The notes under the pieces: generated by a model | The model's database searches: none | Seen by the model: the letters and a program-made list of their open reading frames with translations, nothing else | What the model was told of the DNA's origin: nothing | Position numbers and translations under genes: made by a program | Shown: positions 12,547-24,200 of the stretch, in pieces | Layout: each line of letters begins with the position of its first letter | How positions within the stretch are numbered: the stretch's first letter is position 1 | NCBI GenBank assembly: GCA_032622095.1 | Contig: CP136061.1 | Location: 238,934,609-238,998,608, forward strand | Origin: Siphonodentalium dalli | Lineage: Eukaryota; Mollusca; Scaphopoda; Gadilida; Siphonodentaliidae | DNA length: 64,000 nucleotides | Reading direction: 5' to 3'

Positions 12547-12684
12547 GTAAAAAATAAACTTAAATGCACAAAGTCAATGTCCTGTTTGTTAGGCCAGTGC
12601 ACATAGTTCCAAAACTCCATGTTTACAAACCTTTTTTGTCCAAATAATTGCAGTACTCAACACCCAAATGCAAATGGATTTCTA

Positions 12685-12804
12685 TTAATTGGTGGAAAAT
12701 ATTCAGATAATAAGTTCAACCTATGGTCGTTTGTTGAACTTACTATCTGAACATTTTCTAAGGGATAACTACTCATCAATGAGTATTAAGTACAGAAAGG
12801 TTAA
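12685..12804. mobile_element. Family D MITE, partial, reverse
   Basis: The hairpin 'cagataataagttcaac' with its complement 'gttgaacttactatctg' is followed by 'actcatcaatgagtatt' and the end 'acagaaaggttaa'. The left part is missing. Confidence 0.6.
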
Positions 12805-13090
12805 ACAATGTTCAGGTGCGATCTCATGCACTCTGTAAGCTCCCATGTGGGGGGAGATATAACATTATTAAACACCTGCTGGTGTAAGGTTCATTGACAT
12901 TACACTGCTTATATATTTATGGTCTCCATAAACTATTGTCTTAGGAGACTAGTTTCCTGAGGTGATAATGAGACTTAGTGTTAGATGCTATATAAATTAA
13001 TTTTAAATACACCCTGTTATTTTAATATTGAATTCAGGATACCAGACATCCAGTTGTATCAATACTAAACATATTTTATTTTTAATAAGA

Positions 13091-13160
13091 TTAACCCTCT
13101 GAGTGCCAGGGACCGATCTCATTGGCCCTAATTTACGGTGCGTAAAATCGGCCCTAAAAA
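13091..13160. mobile_element. Family A MITE, left-end fragment
   Basis: It begins TTAACCCTCTGAGTGCCAGG with 'gaccgatctcattggccct', then degenerates. There is no palindrome and no right end. Confidence 0.5.
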
Positions 13161-13539
13161 AAAAATTTAGATTATTTTTTTTTTGTGGTTGAATTTTTTT
13201 CGGTATGCTTAAGCATGCTATAGCGAATTTAAAAACAAACTGAATAAAATTTTAGGGGCATGTTATAACTCAAAACTATCACCAAGTATTCATAGTAATA
13301 ATTTTGATGCCCATGAAAAACATGGCTCATTTGAATCCCAAAATTATGTATACATAATTTGGAACCTACCTTCCTAACAAATTTTTCGATATAGCACTGA
13401 AAATTTGTGTTATGTTTCTTATATTTTTCGATAAATTTGAGATTGATTCGTATGTGCCAGATAAATTTTTTTAGTCCGTGGTTGCCAGACCTGTTAAGTT
13501 TTGCGGGAGGTATGCCCAAATATGCTCATGAGTGGCATG

Positions 13540-14885
13540 TTAACACGTTCACTGCCGAAAACCAATTGGTAATTCTATCCCGTATGCCAACATGGGATTA
13601 CATGTTTTTCCGATAGTAGTTACTATTTGACGTATGTATGAGTGATAGTTCCACCAGTATCGGGTTATATGATGCTGAAACATGTCACAAGGCTACTACG
13701 AGATAACTCGTAGTGGGCAACTTGGATGGAATTTACCAGTGTTTCATCGCTGGTACCAGCTACGAGTTATCTCGTAGGTAAATAAAATTACATTTTCTAC
13801 GACATATATGACAAAGAGTGCTATACAGGTGCAACCATATCGTGTATAAGACACAGTAAATTAATTTATATACAAACATTGGTACACTCTACGTCATCTA
13901 AGACGTCGCAATTGTAATACTGATTTACAGATAACTCGTAGCTGGCACCAGCGATGAACACTGGTAAATTCCGTCCCAGGTGCCGACTACGAGTTATCTC
14001 GTAGTAGCTCTACAACACGTTTCAGCATCATATAACCCAATTTTGGTCGACTAAATATTTGTATAAGTCACGATACATGAATTTATATATACAAACTTGT
14101 GCACTCATTACCAGGGAACTGAACTTGCATGCATGGTAAACAAGCCACAGGTATTCGCTTGTGCCTATATACTTGATGTAGGGGTGGCTCGAGCTTCCAA
14201 CAGCCTCTAGCACTATATTCGTATTCGTCCACTCTCAGAATGTAACCATGCAGTTATAAAACCAGTTGAGTAAGTTCGAGATGTGTGATAAACATAGAAA
14301 CAGAGCTGATAATCAGATTAGTTAGAATTTAGAAATTAGCGAACTCAAGCATGGTTCTGATTTCTAACTAATCTCAAGATACATGTAAGTGTTGTTCTAT
14401 TATATAGTATATAGCCAAAATTGGATATTTGGCGAACCTTGCAGTGGTTTGAGCACACCCCTCAATCATTGGGGTGTATTATCAGTATAGGTTTATATAG
14501 CTTCAAGTGAGACCGGAAAACTCTAGAGCTAACTGGTTACTGATATATGCAACGAAAACCCTCTATAATGTCCAGCAATGGTCTATTTGCACATGTCTAC
14601 CATGGGTGAGTGATGTACGGAAGAGATCATGGTGAATTGGAGTGTCCTTGCAATATTTAAAATGGCACCCCACCCCTTTATTGGGGCGCAGAAAGCGTAT
14701 CTGAAGCCATTCTAATTATACATATACAATCGACTAATGGGATCGTTGGGAATGTATTTGCGCGTAAACTGATGTTGCTTCTGGTTTCTGTTGTTATTTA
14801 TGTGGTATGGACAGTTAACTCGTAGTAGCAGTCCCCATGGAACTGTTTACTACGAGTTAACTCGTAGTGGCAGCGAACGTGTTAA
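13540..14885. mobile_element. Family F TTAA-flanked element with CTACGAGTTATCTCGTAG palindromes
   Basis: The ends are TTAACACGTTCACTGCC and, inverted, TTAACACGTTCGCTGCC, giving about 17-bp terminal repeats with TTAA at both borders, a piggyBac-type signature. The interior repeatedly carries the short palindrome ctacgagttatctcgtag or close variants (about 13695, 13760, 13925, 13988, 14815, 14850). A second inverted pair sits inside: 13665-13780 is mirrored by 13925-14035 ('cgggttatatgatgctgaaa' against 'tttcagcatcatataaccc'). No transposase frame was found in its 1.35 kb, so it would be non-autonomous. Confidence 0.65.
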
Positions 14886-14947
14886 TAAATTTTTTTTTTA
14901 TTTAATTTCATCTTTTTATATATGATGAAGATTATGTAATTTTTATA

Positions 14948-15895
14948 CGCCCTTTTGAAAAAAGGCCGTATTATAGTATTGGTCTGTCCGTCCGGGCGTC
15001 CGTCCGTTAACCTGTTGTCCGGATGATAACTTTAGTTAGAGTGAACCAAAATTAGTAAAATTTGGTATGTGGGTTTATTAGCCGAAAAGTAAGTTCTAGT
15101 TCGAATTTGGGTTCCGCCCACCAATTTTCACCGGAGTTATGCCCCTTATTTAACGTTTTTTTACTTAGAAAATCCTTGAAATTTGTTGTCCGGATGATAA
15201 CTTTAGTATAGTTTATCGGAATGAATCCAAATTTGGTATATTACTTTCTCCCACCAAAACACAGGTCAAGTTCGAACTTGGGTTCTGTCCGACCATTTTT
15301 GGCAGAGTTATGCCCCTTTTTCGACTCAGAAAATTCTGTTTTTCTTATGTTTTTTGGTTTCCGGATGATAACTCGATTTTGGAATGTTTATACGCAAAAC
15401 CCGTTTTTTTGTGGATTACATATATCAAAATACAGCTCAAGTCCGAAATTTCGTTTTAATCCGATAATTTTTGCGAGAGTTATGGCCCCTTTTTTGACGT
15501 AATTTGACTTAGAAAATCCCTGAAATTTGTTGTCCGGATGATAACTTTAGTTAGAGTGAACCGATTTCAATCAAATTTGGTATGTGGGTTTATTAGGAGA
15601 AAAGACAGCTCAAGTTCGAATTTGGGTTCCGTCTGCCAATTTTCACCGGAGTTATGCCCCTTATTTGACATAATTTGACTTAGAAAATCCCTGAAATTTG
15701 TTGTCCGGATGATAACTTTACTAGAGCTTATCGGATTCAATGATAATTTGGTATATTACTTTCTCCCACCAAAACACAGGTCAAGTTCAAATTTGAGTTC
15801 CGTCCGCCAATTTTTACCAGAGTTATGCCCCTTTTTTACCAGTTTCCGCCGACCCAAGAGAGGGCGTATATTGCACGCCCAGCGTAGCTCTTGTT
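14948..15895. repeat. Dispersed repeat with internal ~170-bp tandem units
   Basis: It begins 'tacgcccttttgaaaaaagg' with a gtccgtccg stretch. Several degenerate units follow, each with 'tgttgtccggatgataactt', 'aatttggta' and 'gagttatgcccc'. It ends 'agagggcgtatattgcacgc', partly inverted relative to the left end. It is non-coding in its present form. Confidence 0.65.
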
Positions 15896-16513
15896 TGAAA
15901 TTATGAGCTTCTGTTTCTGTTTATTTTATAAATACCTAAACAAAACAGCATGAAAACAGAGTTTATACAGCTAATGAGTAATGTGAGATACATGTTGTAT
16001 GCAGATTTAAATACTAAGATGTAAATACTATAACATTTTCGCTCACATACATACAGACATTCGTTAACTGATCTTATGTAAGTGAAATTGATATAAATGG
16101 AATGTCACTATTGTATTTATAAACATGTATATACTTGTACACATATCACTCCTTCAAGAATCAATAAACATCTCTATGGGAAATAAACACATCCTGTTAA
16201 AAATATAGAGCCCCGCCCCCAGTCAGTCATTTTTCATTTCTGCCATCACCTGTGAAGTGTCTTTGTTTAAACAGCATTTTCACACATCATGGCTTTGGTA
16301 GAGTGTGAAAATCAATTAAGGTTGTCACCCAGCAATCAAAGTACATACCTGTCCATTTTACTGAAGAAAATTGGATGTATTTATTGGGGCTTACTATGTG
16401 CAGATAAAATATAAAATAAAAATAAAACTCCCTCCCTCATTATTTGAAAAAAAAATTACCCAAGAACCAAAACCCTTTTTTTGTTTGGCCTAAAACATGA
16501 ATGATATGATATA

Positions 16514-17000
16514 TTAAAGGTACTCAATCCGATAAAACTCCTCTCAATTACTATTTCAATGGCTTCGGGGGTCAAAAATATTTGATTCGAGTCGAGGAAG
16601 TCACCCATCAAAGCTCAGATTTGTTAGATATCGATGTTAGAATCTATTATTTTTCATTATCGGGAATACTTTCTGGCCCAGAACACAGTCAAAATTGCGT
16701 TATTATTACCAGTTGATTTTAGAGTTATCCATCCTTGTCTGTTTGAATAGTGTTTTAGTGTACACATCTCGAGCAGATTACGAAATTGAATGCAATTATT
16801 AGTACTCATCCCGAGAAAATAACAAATTTCAAAAATCAATATCTAATAACTCTGAGCTTTGTTTGATGGGTTCCTCGACTCGAATCAAATATTTTTTACC
16901 CCCAAAGCCAAATAAATAGTAATATAGGACCCTCTGATCGGATTGTTGTTGTTGGAATCTGTTGAGATGGGGACCCTCTGATCGGATTGAGTACCTTTAA
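16514..17000. mobile_element. Family G TTAA-type MITE
   Basis: The terminal repeats are TTAAAGGTACTCAATCCGAT and its complement 'atcggattgagtaccttt', ending in TTAA. Inner inverted blocks are 'ggcttcgggggtcaaaaata' and 'ttttttacccccaaagcc'. It is about 487 bp and non-coding. Its right TTAA is also the left TTAA of the next element. Confidence 0.75.
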
Positions 17001-17195
17001 CTCTTTCTATACAAAACACTCTTTTCTTTAGAAAATGTTCAGATGATAAGTTCAACAATCAATATGGATGTGAATACTTCTGCACTTGTATTAGCTTTCG
17101 TCTGCTTTTATTACCTGAACGACCCTCCAGATTGATAATAGACCATTCCCATGTATTCTTTTATAAATGAATCAATTTAGTATAGGAAGAGTTAA
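16997..17195. mobile_element. Family D MITE sharing TTAA with its neighbour
   Basis: It begins TTAACTCTTTCTATACAAAA and ends 'tataggaagagttaa'. The hairpin has lost one arm. It abuts the family G element through a common TTAA, showing two TTAA-targeting insertions at one site. Confidence 0.6.
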
Positions 17196-17304
17196 TAAAC
17201 AAAGTTTATGCTATGAGTTGCTCTCAATCTTCAAAAGATTTAAATTATATAATATTATGTTTAATGTACTCTATTTTGTATTTATATATAATGTGAAATT
17301 TCAG

Positions 17305-17474
17305 GTTCTCTGTTTGTTCCGAAAAAGAAAATGAGGAAAATTAACTGTTTGTTCACCAAAAATATGAAGGACAATTATGAGTATTGGGTGAACGTTATGG
17401 ATGAAGAGAATCGGACTGCTCAAGCATTGGAGGCCGCTGTAGAGAACGATGATTCTGAAGAAATCTTACCCGAG
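17305..17474 (+). CDS. PDE3: PDE3 C-terminal basic-segment exon
   Basis: An internal exon of 170 bp, entering in phase 1 and leaving in phase 0, with acceptor 'gaaatttcag' and donor 'gtgaat'. The peptide has FVPKKKMRKINCLFTKNM, then YEYWVNVMDEENR and an acidic end. Vertebrate PDE3 has the same layout after the acidic linker: a Lys/Arg cluster, a Cys-containing segment, an aromatic W and EE pairs. The identification is therefore good though distant. If the donor were not used, the frame would run on to 17541. Confidence 0.82.
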
Positions 17475-17612
17475 GTGAATAATAATTTTAACGTTATATT
17501 CCATCTAGGACCCTGCAAATCGATTCCATTCAGTGTTATTTGAAATTATGTGCTTGATTCAGTTTGATTTGAAATCGCTGTCCTGAATAAATTTTATTGA
17601 AACATTTCCACA

Positions 17613-17792
17613 AGCAAGCCTTGAAATAGTGTGTCTGTCATTTGCAGAATGAGGTCCCCAGAGGGTGAATTTAGTGATGCTACCCCGCAATAGGGTGAAG
17701 TTGGTTATGCTAGCCCGCTATGCGGGGTAGTATCACTAAATTCATCCTCTGGGGACCTCATTCTGCAAATGACAGACACTATTTCAAGGCTT
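17613..17792. mobile_element. Family I hairpin with clear outer inverted ends
   Basis: The outer arms 'caagccttgaaatagtgtgt' and 'acactatttcaaggcttg' are followed inward by the gaatgaggtccccagagg palindrome arms (17647-17766). A short internal duplication of the loop is present (two 'ccccgc/cccgct' blocks). Confidence 0.75.
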
Positions 17793-18644
17793 GTCCACAA
17801 GGTGCATTTCCATGGTTTCTACAGATCAAAATGTTTGTTTTGTTATTCTTGGCGTGACAAGACATCACGGCTCTAACGAACAAACCACACATGTGCTAAG
17901 ATAACAGTCAGTGACACAAATAATCTGTAAATAAGACTGCACAATCTCTGTAATAATGACTGTAAGGATGCGAGATTTCAGGAATTGCAGGTCACAAGGG
18001 AATTACATACAAAATCATTCCACACACCCCACCAGCCTCTGTTCAGTATACTACCATAGGTCAAGGAGTTCAAAATGTTATAAATGGCAGATTTCAGTAT
18101 ACTGTACAGAGACTGACAAAGTTTGCCGAATGTGAAAGTTTATAATCATGTTAAACAGAGTTAATCCCCATCCATCATTAATCTGTATTATGTTTCTGAT
18201 TTGTTATGGCTACCAATTCAAGTGTTCTCCGAATTGTTCCGTATCTTCACTCTTGATAGACTAGAGACTGATGCAATTTCAAATCTGTTGCCCGATTCGA
18301 TTCGAAGTGAAACTCCCAAGTTACCAAATTTTTTGGCAGGAGCAATTTTGAAAATATCAGACAGATTACATTAAGAGCCTTGATGTGTCAGGTGATCCAT
18401 AAAAATTAAATCCAGACTTGGACTTCAAACAACGGCTTTCTGATGTGCAATAAACACAGAATAACAGTGATGTAAACTGGCTAATATTATTGCGCACAAT
18501 TGTTGTGCCACGAGGTATGACTATTCGCAATATTACATCAAAACAAAACTCAAGCAATTACATTAAGCAGTTCTCACACTCACATTTATTTTTGTTTATT
18601 AGTTGGTATTCAACAAAAATGAAGAATATCTATTATATATTTTG
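17793..18644. other. Intron sequence, nothing recognised
   Basis: About 850 bp of A/T-rich intron between the family I hairpin and the tandem-unit repeat. A short inverted pair 'gcgcacaattgttgtgc' is visible near 18491-18507. No exon, repeat family or RNA gene was recognised. Confidence 0.4.
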
Positions 18645-19240
18645 GAAGATCTGTCTGTGTGTCTGTCTGTCTGTGTGTTCGCGATGAACTCGAAAACGGC
18701 CGACCCGATTTCGATGAAACTTGGTATGTGGGGGTATTTTCGGCCGGGAACTGGCATAGGCCTATTAATTTTCCCGTGCGATGTGACCTTGACCTTGAAA
18801 TCGGGTAATTTCAAGGTCAAACGCCAGAATATCACGGGATTTCAATGAAACTTGGTATGTGGGGGTACTTTCTTATGGCGAGTCTCATAAGCGTATTCAT
18901 TTGCCCGTGTGACGTGACCTTGACCTTGAAATCGGGTAATTTCAAGGTCAAATCGCCAATTTTGATGGGATTTTGACGAAATTTGATACGTGGGGTTAGT
19001 TTTGTCCACTGATTGTTTTGGACGGGTCCAATCGGTACCCCGACCAGACCTTGACCTTCAAAATGATCAATTCAAGGTCAAATCGGGTAAAACCGGATGG
19101 ATTTCGACGGGTACTTTTGTCCGGGCAGTGTTTTTGGACTGGTCAAATCGTGACCCCACTTGACCTTGACCTTCAAAATGGACAATTCAAGGTCAAAGCC
19201 CGGACGAAGTCGGGTCACCTTCTAGTTATATATAAATGAG
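18645..19240. repeat. Tandem-unit repeat rich in TGACCTTGA motifs
   Basis: After a tctgtctgtctg stretch, four degenerate units of about 115-130 bp follow, each with 'atttcgatgaaacttggtatg'-like sequence and a pair of 'gaccttgacctt' and 'ttcaaggtcaaa' blocks in inverted orientation. It ends 'ggtcaccttctagttatata'. TCAAGGTCA is the classic extended half-site of monomeric nuclear receptors (ERR/SF-1 type). Whether it is bound here is unknown. Confidence 0.7.
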
Positions 19241-19324
19241 GAAAGATGAAGAAATTCTATAATTCAAACACACTCCTTTAGAACTATCTTCCGCGCTCAG
19301 CAAACATCAGCATGCATTCAGAAC

Positions 19325-20718
19325 TTAACCTTTCGATGACTGGAGCTTCCTGAAATTTTTTGAAAACCCTGTGCCAATGCATTCTCTTATATCAGGGTAC
19401 CCGCGACTCCTTGAATTCCTTGAACCCTGGAATTAGAAAATGAGTTTGCAAGGACCCTTGAAAACCCTGGAGTTCTCAACCCCTCCTCAGAGTCCTTGAA
19501 AACCCTGGAAAAATCCAATTCTCACCGATCGCGTAATGAAGTTAAATTAATATAACTCGCGGTGCTCCGTAATACGGATCCAAGAAGAGTAACACTTCGG
19601 TAATTTCCGCTGGGTTCCGTCTGTTTACGTCGGTTCATTTAGACTTGTGCATGCTGATGTAAGCGGCTCTCTGATTGGTTGTCACTACTTCGGTTCTCTA
19701 TTTTCCTCTAATCATGTCGCGCATACCATAGAAGATGTGTTATTGTAGGAATACGTGATGCGGCCAGGGAAAACCCTGCGCTATTTTTCGCTTTCGTCTG
19801 CGAAATCACCATGAATTGGTTGGTATAAAAGTGTTTCAAATATACAATCAAAGATTTTACCACTAGAAACAATAATTGGGCCTTCCGTGCACATTGTCAA
19901 TTAGAATATACATCAGCATCATCGTCATTCACTATACATAATTATGTATTTTGAAATCACCTATAGGCCATAATGAAACAATAATTTGCTTGTCCTATCA
20001 TTATCTAATTAAAAATAACTACTTTTCAATATAATACTCATTGCTACAATATGAACCACATTTAGTATCATGTAGAATTGTAGATAGCATATTTTTCTTG
20101 GCATTTTCAAGACTGTTTACATTTATCAGTGAATTTATTTTATAATTCTCAAACAAATTAAATGGATCAAGATATGATTTAATGATCTATGCCCAAAGTA
20201 CATGTATATGGAGCAGTGCGGACAAACAAAATATTGTTTCAATATGGCTATACTTTGGGATCAGTAACTTGCATAAACCAGATAGTGCAAATTGATTTTG
20301 AATTGAGACCACTTGTGCAGCTTGATGACAAGTTGATGTAGAAATATATTAGTTACAGTAGTAAGACTGTACCTGTACTACCACACTGTGACAGATTCAC
20401 AGAAACAAGGTCGAATACTATTTACATATTGATTATTGACACATGACTGTCCTTGAAAACCCTTGAAATTTGAGTATATGCCTCCTTGAAAACCCTTGAA
20501 TTTTGGCCCCCTACACTCCTTGAAAACCCTTGAATTTCATATGAAAATTGGTTCAGGAACCCTGTATATATGCGAGTCTCCCATATGGAGCCTCGCAAAT
20601 ATATGAAAATACATGAGCCTAACAATATTTACCTTGACCTTGTAAGCCAGTGCATTCTCTTATATTTGCGAGGCTCCCTAATGCTGCACCAGCGCTGCTC
20701 CCATCATGAAGATGTTAA
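19325..20718. mobile_element. Family C MITE split by a later insertion
   Basis: The left part (19325-19392) starts TTAACCTTTCGATGACTGGA and stops inside the first palindrome. The right part (20565-20718) resumes at 'tatatatgcgagtctcccat' and ends 'catcatgaagatgttaa'. Joined conceptually at the tatat duplication they match other family C copies. Confidence 0.75.
19393..20564. mobile_element. CAGGGT-ended insertion inside family C (hAT-like)
   Basis: The ends are 'cagggtacccgcgactcctt' and, inverted, 'cagggttcctgaacc'. Both terminal regions carry repeats of 'ccttgaaaaccctgg' or 'ccttgaaaacccttga'. CAGGG ends resemble hAT elements, but the visible duplication is the 5-bp tatat rather than 8 bp, and TA-rich context blurs the border. 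It is 1172 bp without a recognisable transposase. Confidence 0.6.
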
Positions 20719-20888
20719 ATACAATCCAAAGCTCCAGATGAGGGCTTTTTCAGACACTGGGGGAACCCACCAGGCAAATTCCCAGGCAGCTTGACTGAAA
20801 CGCCTCGGGTGTGCTACAAATATTGATCACTGTTTCTACGTGGGCATACTGACCCCTGTAATTCTATGCAATTATTTTCATGTTTCAG

Positions 20889-21011
20889 TCAAAAGAAAAG
20901 AAGGAAATGGAGTCAATCACGGAGGAGTCCGAGTCACCGACGCGGAAAGAGTCAGGTGATGCTGTACAGCTACACTTAAAATCGTCGTTACGTCCAACGG
21001 GTGATACCTGA
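20889..21011 (+). CDS. PDE3: PDE3 terminal coding exon
   Basis: It follows acceptor 'catgtttcag' in phase 0 and encodes 40 residues (SKEKKEMESITEESESP, then TRKESGDAVQLHLK) before the TGA at 21009-21011. The charged, low-complexity tail has no clear counterpart in vertebrate PDE3. Support comes from frame continuity with the 17305 exon, the Lys/Glu-rich composition and the polyadenylation signals downstream. Confidence 0.75.
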   Translation, partial: SKEKKEMESITEESESPTRKESGDAVQLHLKSSLRPTGDT

Positions 21012-21657
21012 AATAAACATGAAGTAGTTAGTCCTCATAACTATCTCATCACCGGGAAGAGCTATCCCATGATTCCAAGCGACTCCCGTGCTAAACCCCG
21101 CGGCTTCTACCGTGGTCACACAGCATCCGTCTTTTGTGACTCACCCATATCAACCAAGCTGCTTCAAGTCGTCATGATTGTGTGTGTGCTCGCCGTATCT
21201 TGCGTGGAAAAAAACGTCCATCGTCATCATCATGAAATATTCCCGCTTCAGTAGTTCCAGTTTCGTGTCAGCTTTTGTGGTTATGTCAACCGGTCCTCAG
21301 TGTAACTTGTTGCATTTTTTTCCTGTTGAATTTTATGTCAAAATTATGTACAGTTAACATATAGGGCACGGCCAATTCAATTTGATTAACTTTCAATAAA
21401 ATCTTTGCAATATTACTAAAAATAAAAATTTAAGGACACGCAAAGTCAGTTTCCTGTTTCTCAGACCCAAAAGCATGGTACATCCTTTTATATGCATTTG
21501 ACATGTCCGAAAACATTATAATAGGTATAAAATTATTGATGTACATTTTTATACAAACTTTCGCGGAACTGAGACCCAATTCATATTTCTGATGCAATAC
21601 TGTAATTGGTAACCATGTGTTAAATATGTGATGTATTCCAACTGTAAACTCAATAAA
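21012..21657 (+). other. PDE3: PDE3 3' untranslated region (inferred)
   Basis: There is no further coding frame after the stop. AATAAA hexamers at about 21395-21400 and 21652-21657 could give short and long transcripts. The stretch is unusual here in lacking MITEs, which fits an exonic UTR. Confidence 0.55.
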
Positions 21658-21778
21658 AGTGTTTCAATGATACTTTATTGGCCGATTTTTTATGAAAAAA
21701 ATTACATGGAATCACTGGGTATCACTCAAGTAACTTGTTATGGACTATTTGGAAAATAATGGCCCCAGACAACTGAAA

Positions 21779-22016
21779 TTAACCCTTTCATGTCGGGAGC
21801 TGCGCTGGTGCAGCATTAAAGACCCTGCGCCAGTCCATACTCTTATATATGTGAGTGTTCCATAGGGAGCCTCGCATATATAAGAGAATGCACTGGCTTA
21901 ATTACAAGATCAAGGCCAATGCATTCTCTTATATATGCGAGGCACCCTATGGGCGACTCGCATATATAAGAGAATGCATTGGCACAGGATATTCACAAAA
22001 ATTCAAAAAGGATTAA
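21779..22016. mobile_element. Family C TTAA-type MITE
   Basis: It begins TTAACCCTTTCATGTCGGGA, contains two shared palindromes (about 21830-21897 and 21913-21982) and ends 'attcaaaaaggattaa'. It lies just past the inferred PDE3 poly(A) region. Confidence 0.75.
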
Positions 22017-22199
22017 ACCCAGAGCTAGCTGATGCAGAGGTGAAATGCTTCATTGGTGTCCACCCCAGAAATAAAATATTAAATTAAAAACCACACGCTC
22101 GCATGCTTTTCAAAAAAATTTACCTAAGAAGTGGAGAAATTGACTTTGCATGGCCTAAAGTGCGGTAAATTATGAAGTAAGGAATTATTGTTCCTGCGG

Positions 22200-22330
22200 T
22201 TAACCCTTTTATTACTGAATGAATTCTCCTCTACAGTTCAAAATATATACACTTGAATGGTCCATTCTTCATTTGTAGGGGTGTTATCTGCAAATGAATC
22301 AATAGGAGTCACAATAATAAGTTCAATTAA
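22200..22330. mobile_element. Family D MITE fragment next to family C
   Basis: It begins TTAACCCTTTTATTACTGAA with 'aatggtccattcttcatttg', which is the family D right part in reverse. It ends at the TTAA that starts the next element. Confidence 0.55.
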
Positions 22331-22587
22331 CCCTTTCATGACGGAGCTGCACTGGTGCAGCATTAAATTCCAGTGCCAGTGCATTCTCTTATATTTATGA
22401 GTCTTCCATAGGGAGCCTCGCATATATAAGAGAATGCACTGGCTTACAATTTTGAGGTAAATATTGTTAGCCCAATGTATTCTCTTATATATGTAAGGCG
22501 CCCAACGAGAGCCTCGCATATATAAGAGAACGCAATGGCACAGGCTTTTCACAAAATTTCAGGAAACTCCAGTCATGGAAAGGTTAA
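22327..22587. mobile_element. Family C TTAA-type MITE
   Basis: It begins TTAACCCTTTCATGACGGAG, has two shared palindromes with the linker 'gaggtaaatattgttagccc', and ends 'ccagtcatggaaaggttaa'. It is a well-preserved copy. Confidence 0.8.
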
Positions 22588-22892
22588 GGGCTGTTTTTTT
22601 AAACTTAATATCTCGACATACCTACAAATGAATCATTGGGAATCAGGTTACTACGCATCAGGGGGTATTCAGTAATCAAACGTAAGAATTCAATTGTCGG
22701 TAAAAATTGAGTTGGCCATGCCTCGCGGTAGACTTCCAAACTAGAGATTATTTATGTGTATGGTGTATTCATGGAGAAATCAACCCTTCATCCAGCCCCC
22801 AGGCCTCCCACAGAAAATATCTCGCTCTCAATGAAATTCTTCATAAATAGCCTACATGTACAACAATCCTTGAGATAACTGGCATGTCATGG

Positions 22893-23149
22893 TCAAGCCT
22901 TGAAATAGTGTGTCTGTCATTTGCAGATTGAGGTCCCCAGAGGGTGAATTTAGTGATGCTACCCCGCATAGTGGGCTAGCATTTCCAAATTCACCCTCTG
23001 GGAACCTCATTCTGCTGAGGTGTAAGCAGAATGAGGTCACCAGAGGGTGAATTTGGTGATGCTAGCCCACTATGCTGGGTAGCATCAATAAATTCACCCT
23101 CTGGGGACCTCATTCTGCAAATGACAGACACACTATTTCAAGGCTTGGT
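22893..23149. mobile_element. Family I element: two hairpins back to back
   Basis: The outer arms 'aagccttgaaatagtgtgtc' and 'gacacactatttcaaggctt' enclose two palindromes (22922-23012 and 23027-23119) with almost no middle sequence between them. This is an internally deleted form of the 4326-4781 type. Confidence 0.75.
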
Positions 23150-23204
23150 CATGGTCATAGACAAGTTGAAAAATGGCATTGTATGAGGCTGAACTCCTTT
23201 ATAC

Positions 23205-23760
23205 CTCTTATCCTGACAGAGGGTGAATTTAGTGACAATATCCCGCATAGCGGGTTAGCATCACTAAATTCACAATCTGGGGACCTCATTCTGCTTAGGC
23301 ATCATCTTCTCTGGAAAGTTTCTTTATTATCAAATTTCTATAGAAACTTCTTCACATAGTTTCTATTTTTTTTAGTTTAGTTTCTCTATACATGTATCCC
23401 CAAATTGGCACACGACACATTGCATAATCGAGGTTCCCAGTGGATTTACACAGGGAGCAAATTACTTTTGAAATTTTGATTAATAAATAACCTCACATTG
23501 CCCCATGATTAGATAGCATTGTTCCAAAATCATATACAATTCATACCAAATTGCATAGCTATTATTCAACTTTGGGTAGCACATTGCGATGCACTACCAG
23601 TTAATTTTCTCCCTGGATTTACATCACAATATTCACCATTTAGGAACTTCAATCTGAGTCTATGTCTCCAATAGCAAATGAGGCCATGCAAAATGAGGTC
23701 CCCTGTGCGGGATAGCTCAATAAATTCAACCTCTGGGGACCTCACACTAAACTCAGGCTT
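23205..23760. mobile_element. Family I element, rearranged
   Basis: It has one hairpin at 23212-23294, then the family middle (aaagtttctttattatcaaa, ccccaaattggcacacgaca). An unrelated segment of about 190 bp follows near 23446-23632. The remaining middle (aacttcaatctgagtctatg) and a reduced second hairpin to about 23760 come next. The unrelated part may be an insertion. Confidence 0.55.
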
Positions 23761-23825
23761 GTTCACAGAAATACCAAAACGAGAGCTAGTGATCTGTGGA
23801 AACACTCGAGAAAGATGGTATTGAT

Positions 23826-24200
23826 AATTTTACACCTACGGTCGTTTGTTGATCTTATTATGTGAACATTTCCTGAGGGAAACTCTCGTCAATGAGTATT
23901 TAGTAAAGATATGGTTGCTGGAGTTTGATGAATCGGTTGTTTTCTGTGGGACCTGGGTTGTTATGTATATCCTTCATGTTTTATCTGCCTCCGTAGTGTA
24001 TATAATTGTTGATACTTCCTTCCTGTGATCTCATTCAGTTGTCAGCTGCATTTCTCCTCTTGTTGATACTCAGTGTTTAATTGACCCTTTAAGTACTCCG
24101 TGGATTCTCCCATTCAGTTATACATGTATACAATCAAACGGTCTATTCTTCCTTTGTAGGGATGACCATATAATATAAGAAGACAACATGCAGAGAATCC
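23826..24200. mobile_element. Family D MITE fragments
   Basis: 23826-23912 carries 'tttgttgatcttattatgtg' and 'cgtcaatgagtatttagta'. 24077-24200 carries 'ggattctcccattcagttat' and 'ggtctattcttcctttgtag'. Both are family D blocks in reverse. About 165 bp of other sequence separates them. Confidence 0.45.

Noticed and set aside
14948-15906. Frames with repeated YYFLPPKHRSSSNL.
   Set aside because: They mirror the tandem units of the dispersed repeat and are broken between units.
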